Source: Haloarcula marina (lineage in GTDB: Archaea > Halobacteriota > Halobacteria > Halobacteriales > Haloarculaceae). From it: a DNA stretch of 64,000 bases. Each line of letters starts with the position of its first letter. Position 1 is the stretch's first letter. The notes beneath the pieces are model-generated. The model saw only the letters and a list, made by a program, of their open reading frames with translations, made no database searches and was not told the origin of the DNA. The position numbers and the translations under genes were made by a program. Location of the stretch: contig NZ_CP100404.1 of the NCBI RefSeq assembly GCF_024218775.1, positions 2,666,001 through 2,730,000 of the forward strand, read 5' to 3'. This document shows, one piece after another, positions 58,696-64,000 of the stretch.

Positions 58696-59609
58696 TCGTA
58701 CTCGATGGTCGCCGGTGGCTTGTGCGTCACGTCGTAGACGACGCGAGCGACGTTCTCGTGAGCGCCGGTGATGCGGGACTGCATCCGCTGGAGGGTGTCC
58801 CAGTCCAGTTCCTGCGCGCGGGCGGTCATGCCGTCGCGCGACTCGACGGAGCGGACGGCGACGACCCACCCGTGAACGCGGTTGTCGCCCTTGACGCCTG
58901 TGGCCTTGCCGATGACGGCGGCGAGGGCCTGCCACGGTTCGTACTCTTCTAACTCCTCCTCGACGACGTGGTTGGCCTCGCGGGCGACTTCGAGTTTCTC
59001 CTCGGTCACTTCGCCGATGATGCGGACGGCCAGCCCGGGGCCGGGGAACGGCATCCGCTCGGAGATTATCTCTTCGAGGTCGAGTTCGCGGGCGACTTCC
59101 CGGACCTCGTCCTTGTAGAGGTCCCGCATCGGTTCGACGATGCCATCGAAGTCGATGCGCTCGGGCAGGCCGCCGACGTTGTGGTGGGACTTGATGGTCC
59201 CCTCGCTCTCGATGCGGTCGGGGTAGATGGTCCCCTGCACGAGGTAGTCGGCGTCGACTTCCCGAGCGACCTCCTCGAACTCCCGGATGAACTGCTCGCC
59301 GATGATGTGGCGCTTCTCCTCGGGGTCCGTCTCGCCTTCCAGCGCGTCGAGGAAGCGGTCCTGGGCCTCGACGATGCGGAGCGAGTCCATGTAGTCGAAC
59401 GTCTCGCGAATCTCCTCGGTCTCGCCTTTCCGCATCAGGCCGGTGTCGACGTACACCGCGGTCAACTGGTCGCCGATGGCCTCGTAGGCCAGCGCCGCCG
59501 CGGTAGAGGAGTCGACGCCGCCCGATAGTCCGATGACGGCGTGCTTGTCGCCGATTTCCTCGGCGATTTCGGCTTTGGCCTCCTCGATGAACTCCTCGAC
59601 GTTCACCAT
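58692..59609 (-). CDS. guaAb: GMP synthase subunit B (glutamine-hydrolysing partner separate)
   Basis: The 305-residue protein is the ATP-pyrophosphatase subunit: [21 protein letters not shown] (PP-loop), and the C-terminal dimerisation/XMP part ([32 protein letters not shown]). Ammonia comes from the amidotransferase subunit GuaAa, which is not in the window. It makes GMP from XMP. It is coupled to pyrG by a one-base TGATG overlap and to the DUF7126 gene by ATGA. Confidence 0.95.
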   Translation of the reverse strand: MVNVEEFIEEAKAEIAEEIGDKHAVIGLSGGVDSSTAAALAYEAIGDQLTAVYVDTGLMRKGETEEIRETFDYMDSLRIVEAQDRFLDALEGETDPEEKRHIIGEQFIREFEEVAREVDADYLVQGTIYPDRIESEGTIKSHHNVGGLPERIDFDGIVEPMRDLYKDEVREVARELDLEEIISERMPFPGPGLAVRIIGEVTEEKLEVAREANHVVEEELEEYEPWQALAAVIGKATGVKGDNRVHGWVVAVRSVESRDGMTARAQELDWDTLQRMQSRITGAHENVARVVYDVTHKPPATIEYE

Positions 59610-61270
59610 CAGTGGCTCACCTCCTCCGTCTCGACGGCGTGCGGGTCGTCACCGACGACGGCCTCCAGCAGGCCGACGAAGGGCGGACTCGCTCTCGTGG
59701 GTCGGGACCGGAACTCGGGGTGGAACTGCGTCCCGATGAAGTACGGGTGATCGTCGGGCGCGAGTTCGAGTATCTCCATACGGTTGCCCGAACGCCCGGA
59801 GAACTTCAGCCCGGCGTCTTCCAACCGCTCGATGTACTCGGGGTTGACCTCGTAGCGGTGCCGGTGTCGTTCCGTACAGGACTCGCCGCCGTACAGCGCC
59901 GCGGCGAGGGTCCCGGCTTCGATGTCGGTGTCGTGCGCGCCGAGTCGCATCGTCCCGCCCATGTCTTCGATTTCGTACTGCTCGGGGAGGATGTCGATGA
60001 CGGGGTCGGGCGTGTCTTCGTCGAGTTCCGCCGAGTGGGCGTCGTCGAGGCCGAGGACGTTCCGGGCGTACTCGATGACCGCGAGTTGGAAGCCCAGACA
60101 GAGACCGAGATAGGGAACGTCGTTCTCGCGGGCGTACTGGATGGCGTCTATCTTCCCCTGCGTGCCACGGGTTCCGAACCCGCCGGGGACGACGATGGCG
60201 TCTGCCTCGCGCATCCGGTCTTCGTGGTGGTCGGGCATCTTCTCGGAGTCGACCCAGTGGACGTTCACGTCGACGTTCTTCTCCAGTCCGGCGTGTTTCA
60301 GCGCCTCGTGGACGGACATGTAGGCGTCCTCTAAGTCGTACTTGCCCACGAGGGCCACGTCCACGTCGCCCTCGGTCTGCTGGGTGACGAGTTCGCGCCA
60401 GCGGTTCTCGCGTTCGCCCTCGGGCAGGGCCTCGTCGGCGATGTCGAGTTCCTCCATCACGTACTCGTCCAAGCCCTCCTCTTCGACCATCAGCGGGACG
60501 TGGTAGATGTCGTCCACGTCCGGGTTCGAGAACACCGCTTCCGTGGGCACGTCACAGAACAGCGCTATCTTCTCGCGCGTGTCGATGTCGAGTTTGTCCG
60601 AACAGCGACCGACGAGGATGTCCGGTTGGAGGCCGATGCTCCGCAGTTCCTTCACGGAGTGTTGAGTGGGTTTGGTCTTCTGCTCGCCGTTCTTCGAGTA
60701 GGGGACGAGCGTGACGTGGGTAAAGAGGATGTCGTCCTCGTCTTCCTCGTGGGCGAACTGGCGCAGGGCTTCCAGATAGGGCATCCCCTCGATGTCGCCG
60801 ACGGTGCCGCCGACTTCGATGATACACACGTCGTTGCCCTCGGCGGCCTCGCGGATGCGCCGCTTGATGTCGTCGGTGATGTGCGGGATAATCTGGACGG
60901 TGCGACCGAGGTAGTCGCCCGCGCGTTCTTTCTCGATGACGTGCTGGTAGGTCTTGCCCGTCGTGACGTTGTGGTCGAAGGTCATGTCGATGTCGAGGAA
61001 CCGCTCGTAGTTCCCCAAGTCGAGGTCGACCTCGCCGCCGTCTTTCAGCACGTACACCTCGCCGTGCTGGAAGGGGTTCATGGTCCCGGCGTCGACGTTC
61101 AGGTACGGGTCGATTTTGACCGCGGTGACGTCGAACCCGGCGTTCTTGAGCAAGCGTCCGGTGCTGGCGGCGGTGATGCCTTTCCCCAGGCCAGACATCA
61201 CGCCACCGGTGACAAAGATGAACTTCCGACCCAGTTCCGGGTCGTAGTCCGTCTCGGGTTCCGTCGGCAT
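59609..61270 (-). CDS. pyrG: CTP synthase
   Basis: The 553-residue enzyme has the synthetase domain ([59 protein letters not shown]-like loops). The class I amidotransferase domain has the nucleophile Cys in LGLCLGFQ and the His/Glu pair in GTQFHPEF. It makes CTP from UTP with glutamine. The ATG at 61270 gives the normal length; the upstream in-frame residues are not conserved. First gene of a three-gene operon. Confidence 0.96.
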   Translation of the reverse strand: MPTEPETDYDPELGRKFIFVTGGVMSGLGKGITAASTGRLLKNAGFDVTAVKIDPYLNVDAGTMNPFQHGEVYVLKDGGEVDLDLGNYERFLDIDMTFDHNVTTGKTYQHVIEKERAGDYLGRTVQIIPHITDDIKRRIREAAEGNDVCIIEVGGTVGDIEGMPYLEALRQFAHEEDEDDILFTHVTLVPYSKNGEQKTKPTQHSVKELRSIGLQPDILVGRCSDKLDIDTREKIALFCDVPTEAVFSNPDVDDIYHVPLMVEEEGLDEYVMEELDIADEALPEGERENRWRELVTQQTEGDVDVALVGKYDLEDAYMSVHEALKHAGLEKNVDVNVHWVDSEKMPDHHEDRMREADAIVVPGGFGTRGTQGKIDAIQYARENDVPYLGLCLGFQLAVIEYARNVLGLDDAHSAELDEDTPDPVIDILPEQYEIEDMGGTMRLGAHDTDIEAGTLAAALYGGESCTERHRHRYEVNPEYIERLEDAGLKFSGRSGNRMEILELAPDDHPYFIGTQFHPEFRSRPTRASPPFVGLLEAVVGDDPHAVETEEVSH

Positions 61271-61361
61271 ACCGACGGTGGACTTCGTGTCGCCAAAACC
61301 GTTTCGGGACACCCCCGGTTCGTCACGCACTGTCAGTCAGAAACTGGACATGCGTCCCGTT

Positions 61362-61643
61362 TCACTCGTCCAGCGAGAGGCGTCGCTCGGCGTGGTCGAT
61401 GACGAACTGCCCGGCCGCGCCGGTGCGCTGGGAGACGCTCGTCACCCGGTCCACGTAGTCCGCGAGCAGGGCGAACGGCGCATAGCCGAGGGTGTGTCCG
61501 CCGACGACCAGCAGATGGGTGTCCGGGAGTTCGCTCAGGTGCATCAGGAAGAAGGCCAGCAGGGCGATGACGGGGATGGAGACGAACAGCAACCCTTTCG
61601 AGAGAGCGGCGAACTCGCGCCCGGCGCGACTCGCGGGACTCAT
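61362..61643 (-). CDS. Small membrane protein
   Basis: The 93-residue product (MSPASRAGREFAALSKGLLFVSI) has two hydrophobic stretches (LLFVSIPVIALLAFFLMHL; THLLVVGGHTLGYAPFALLADYV) and a soluble, acidic C-terminus. It is 91 bases upstream of pyrG on the same strand and may be cotranscribed or separate. Function unknown. Confidence 0.65.
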   Translation of the reverse strand: MSPASRAGREFAALSKGLLFVSIPVIALLAFFLMHLSELPDTHLLVVGGHTLGYAPFALLADYVDRVTSVSQRTGAAGQFVIDHAERRLSLDE

Positions 61644-61700
61644 CTACCGCTACGGGGCCGTGACTGCGTGAAAGCCTGTGGGTTTCGGCAGCAGCGTCGG

Positions 61701-61883
61701 CTACCGGAACAACGCCCGATGGGCCGCGACGAGGAGCGCCAGCGACAGCGCCGAGAAGACGGCGTCGCCCGTCGCCGCCCCGATGGTCACGAAGAACGCG
61801 AACCCGGCGAGAAAGCCCGCCGCGAGCGACACCGCGCCGTGACTCGCCCGTCGCCGTACCGGTGTTCGTCCCACTGTCGACAT
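61701..61883 (-). CDS. Small membrane protein, 60 residues
   Basis: The 60-residue product (MSTVGRTPVRRRASHGAVSLAAGFLAG) has a basic head and two short hydrophobic helices. An ACTTATGT element centred 28 bases upstream fixes the ATG at 61883 (GTG at 61892 is the alternative). It is 57 bases upstream of the previous small membrane gene on the same strand. Function unknown. Confidence 0.6.
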   Translation of the reverse strand: MSTVGRTPVRRRASHGAVSLAAGFLAGFAFFVTIGAATGDAVFSALSLALLVAAHRALFR

Positions 61884-61946
61884 ATATATCACTATTGTCT
61901 GTTACAAACATAAGTGTATGCCCGCTGAACTGACGGCAACGGGCGT

Positions 61947-63323
61947 TCAGTTTACCACGGGCTGTGAGATAATCCACAGCGAGAGGACGGTGTACCCGAC
62001 CATCACGACCACCAGCGGGAGGTGTGCCCGTCGGCCGCCGACGCGGCCGTACCGAGAGACAGCGACGGTGTGAGCGGCGACGACGGCGACGACGTGGCCG
62101 AGGACGACGAGCAGGACTTGCGACCCCCAGAACACCGGCAACGACAGGGCGGCGGCGGGGTTCGGGCCGAACAGGCCGCCGCTCGCCAGTTCGACGAGTC
62201 CTCCGAGGTTCCGTAGGACGAACGGGTAGGTGTGGGCGATTTCGTAGGCCCCGGCGATGGGGAGCAAGGAGGCCGCGAAGGCCTCGGTCGCACGTCGCGA
62301 CGCGTCCGACTCACCAAGTGCTGCGACGACGGCCACGGCGAGCCGATAGCTCCCGAGGAAGAGCGCGAACCCGACGGCGTAGAGGACGATAGCCGCGGGC
62401 GTGGGTCCGACGGAGTCTGGGACCGCGGCCAGCAGATTCCGGAACGCCACCGTCTCGGTCAGACCGTCGAAGCTGACGGTGTACAGCGCGAGGACGACGA
62501 AGGCCACCATCGAGGCGTCGCCGACCGGGCGCGTGCAGGCATGCCACGGGGCGCGGAACGAGAGTCGGTACCCGCCACGTTCACGGTCGGCGCGAACCGG
62601 CGCGACCCGCCCGAACAGGCGATACAGGACCGCGAGCGCGTCGGCGCGCCGGAGCCACGCGGGACCGTACGCCAGCGCCCCGAGGAGCATCGCCAGCGCG
62701 TAGGCGGCCACCAGCGCCGCCGTGAGCCGCGGTGACCGCGGCAGGGTCGTGAGGTTCTCCGCGACGCCGACCACGAGGCCGAACCCGACGACGGCGGGCC
62801 AACTCCCGAGGCGGTCGGGGTACGAACCGAGAACGGCGGGTGGCTCCCCTTCGAGCCACGTCAGCGCGGCGTAGAGCGTCCCCCACGGGGAGCAGACGCG
62901 CCACGGACTCCCGAAGACGAGCGCGAAGAGGCCGAGGCCTTTCAGCCACACCGGCCAGAACAGCACCGTCGCGACGTTCTCGGACTGAATCTGCTGACCG
63001 AGGAGGCCCCCGGCGAGGACGGCGACCAGCGCGAACAGGCCGAGCGCCCGCCCGACGTTTCGCAGCGTCTGTGCCGCCCAAAACGGGACCGCGAGCGAGC
63101 GGGGTGCATCGGCGGGTCCCGTTCGGTCCCCGAGGGCCAGCAACCCGGCGGTCAGCGCGACGGTCCCACCGGCCCCGACGTACAGCAACCACAGCGGAAT
63201 CGGGGTCTCGATTCCGCCCCCGATAGCGCCGTGGGCGCTGGCCGTCCCGGTCGCGGCGAGGAGCGCGAACACCGTCGCTCCCGCGAGGGCGGTCCGGCGA
63301 CGATGGCTCGCTCGGCCGTTCAT
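61947..63323 (-). CDS. Polytopic membrane protein
   Basis: The 458-residue protein has an Arg-rich head, a signal-like first segment and about eleven predicted helices. Polar motifs include FGSPWRVCSPWGTLYAALTWLEGEPP, and HTYPFVLRNLGGLVELASGG near the end. No transporter family is recognised with certainty. It is divergent from the beta-propeller gene at 63426, which suggests a shared function in the envelope. ATG 63323 is preferred; the longer frame crosses the divergent promoter. Confidence 0.78.
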   Translation of the reverse strand: MNGRASHRRRTALAGATVFALLAATGTASAHGAIGGGIETPIPLWLLYVGAGGTVALTAGLLALGDRTGPADAPRSLAVPFWAAQTLRNVGRALGLFALVAVLAGGLLGQQIQSENVATVLFWPVWLKGLGLFALVFGSPWRVCSPWGTLYAALTWLEGEPPAVLGSYPDRLGSWPAVVGFGLVVGVAENLTTLPRSPRLTAALVAAYALAMLLGALAYGPAWLRRADALAVLYRLFGRVAPVRADRERGGYRLSFRAPWHACTRPVGDASMVAFVVLALYTVSFDGLTETVAFRNLLAAVPDSVGPTPAAIVLYAVGFALFLGSYRLAVAVVAALGESDASRRATEAFAASLLPIAGAYEIAHTYPFVLRNLGGLVELASGGLFGPNPAAALSLPVFWGSQVLLVVLGHVVAVVAAHTVAVSRYGRVGGRRAHLPLVVVMVGYTVLSLWIISQPVVN

Positions 63324-63395
63324 CTGCAGGCACTCGGCCGTCGTCGTGGAAGTACGTACCGCTCTCGCTTGCGGAAGGCCCGCGCGATGGTCGGG

Positions 63396-63403
63396 CTTAT
63401 ACC
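63396..63403 (+). promoter_or_regulatory. TATA element of the right-edge beta-propeller gene
   Basis: CTTATACC is centred 27 bases before ATG 63426, giving a leaderless promoter in the divergent region. Confidence 0.55.
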
Positions 63404-63425
63404 CGCCGACGGTCGACGTACGGTG

Positions 63426-64000
63426 ATGCGACCCCGGACCGCTCTCGCCGCAGTGCTGTGCTGTGTCGCACTCGCTTCCGTCGCCGTCGCTGGGGTGGCG
63501 GCCGACGGCGGGGCGCTCACGCAGACGTGGGTGAGCGACACCGCCCGAGAGAACGAGGTGAACCACCACGCCGTCGGCGTCGGGCCGCGCGGCAACGTAG
63601 TGGTCGCGCCCGTCGCGGCGGTTCCGAACGCCGAACCTATCGGTCCCGACTCGTGCTCGCTCGCACGACTCAGGCCGAGCGACGGCGCGACCCGCTGGCG
63701 CTGGAGCGTCCCCGCCGAGGACTGTTTCACCCACGCGCTCACGGAACCGGCTATCGCCGACGTGGACGGTGACGGCGGACTGGAGGTGGCCGTCGGGACG
63801 ACGCAGAACGCGCTGGTCGTCCTCGACGCCGCCACCGGGACCGAACGGTGGCGCGTCCCGCTGTCGACGTACGGCTACGGCAAGCCAGCGGTCGGCGACG
63901 TGACGGGGGACGGCACGCCGGAACTCGTCACCAGCGACATCGCGGGAACGCTCGTCGTCGCCGACGGGAACGGCACCGCGGTCTGGCGTCGGGACACGAA
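63426..64000 (+). CDS. Exported PQQ-like/FG-GAP beta-propeller protein (3' end off window)
   Basis: From ATG 63426 the frame is open to the window end (191 complete codons). A signal peptide is present (residues 1-26, AAVLCCVALASVAVAGVAA). Blades follow with DVDGDGGLEVAVG, DATGT-like calcium loops and VLDAATGTERWRVPLSTYGYGKPAVGDVTGDGTPELVTSD, as in FG-GAP/PQQ-type propellers. Probably a surface-exposed, calcium-binding protein. The rest lies beyond the window. Confidence 0.82.
   Translation, partial: MRPRTALAAVLCCVALASVAVAGVAADGGALTQTWVSDTARENEVNHHAVGVGPRGNVVVAPVAAVPNAEPIGPDSCSLARLRPSDGATRWRWSVPAEDCFTHALTEPAIADVDGDGGLEVAVGTTQNALVVLDAATGTERWRVPLSTYGYGKPAVGDVTGDGTPELVTSDIAGTLVVADGNGTAVWRRDT

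Noticed and set aside
61947-63734. Longer version (595 codons) of the polytopic membrane protein
   Set aside because: The extension crosses the divergent promoter and antisense of the beta-propeller gene.
1-64000. CRISPR arrays, insertion sequences, rRNA genes or a provirus
   Set aside because: No array of spaced repeats, transposase, rRNA-like sequence or phage structural gene was seen. The short repeats at 1-277 are coding, and the tRNA duplicate is the only integration trace.

Overview
The window is GC-rich chromosomal DNA of a halophilic archaeon (class Halobacteria). The predicted proteins are acidic and rich in Asp and Glu. Many genes have a T- or TATA-rich element about 27 bases upstream of the start codon, the arrangement of leaderless archaeal transcripts. 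Several gene families are typical of haloarchaea: bacterioruberin synthesis genes, HalX response regulators, bacterio-opsin-activator-type regulators, a fused siroheme decarboxylase, MptA, and aIF2-beta with a TRAM domain. The bacterioruberin cluster crtD-lyeJ-cruF and the general gene mix would fit the Haloarculaceae, but that placement is an inference.

Layout. 1-8.5 kb: a partial exported protein with a remarkable low-complexity tail, aIF2-beta, a small membrane protein, an SRAP-type DNA-protein-crosslink protein divergent from an aldo/keto reductase and methyltransferase pair, an archaeal ornithine cyclodeaminase-type protein, and two Tat-exported proteins. 8.5-10.8 kb: a less conserved patch with an AT-rich spacer, an ATP-grasp enzyme and a decayed rhamnose mutarotase gene. 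10.8-17.5 kb: a DUF7127-like small protein, a DUF368 transporter, an old-yellow-enzyme oxidoreductase, the carotenoid operon crtD-lyeJ-cruF, and an SDR. 17.5-28.5 kb: a ZIP-like transporter, a PAS kinase, a lipoprotein, then a leftward run (RecA-like protein, coiled-coil and zinc proteins, TFS, NUDIX), RFAP synthase, ilvD, and tRNA-Leu with a nearby duplicate of its 3' end. 28.5-38.8 kb: ferredoxin, a tiny zinc protein, MOSC, an amino-acid permease with USP domains, cyclophilin, an RCK-domain membrane protein, a hydrolase, an HtrA-type protease, an F420-type reductase, a TrpD-like protein and the fused siroheme decarboxylase. 38.8-54.3 kb: a HalX regulator, mptA, TrmB, a DUF255 thioredoxin-like protein, cytochrome P450, FxsA, tRNA-Ile, a TRAM protein, an MBL/DUF3006 pair, an HTH regulator, an IPP-isomerase-like Nudix protein, a membrane histidine kinase, an alcohol dehydrogenase pseudogene and a small zinc-finger gene. 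54.3-64 kb: a MoaB-like protein with a long acidic leader, a beta-propeller protein, an aldo/keto reductase, an MBL hydrolase, the pyrG-guaAb-DUF7126 operon, membrane proteins and a partial beta-propeller protein.

How the genes fit together. Isoprenoid and carotenoid functions (an Idi-like protein, crtD, lyeJ, cruF) point to C50 bacterioruberin. Cofactor functions include MptA and RFAP synthase (pterins), AhbAB (heme through siroheme) and a MoaB-like protein. Nucleotide synthesis is represented by pyrG and guaAb, and branched-chain amino acid synthesis by ilvD. No CRISPR array, insertion sequence, provirus or rRNA gene was seen. The most unusual items are the charged repeat tail at the left edge, two decayed genes with recognisable frameshifts or deletions, the tRNA-Leu 3'-end duplicate, three proteins missing expected catalytic or binding residues, the recurring GCGTTTTG-type promoter element (including a mirrored pair at 3223-3267), and several tiny zinc proteins.
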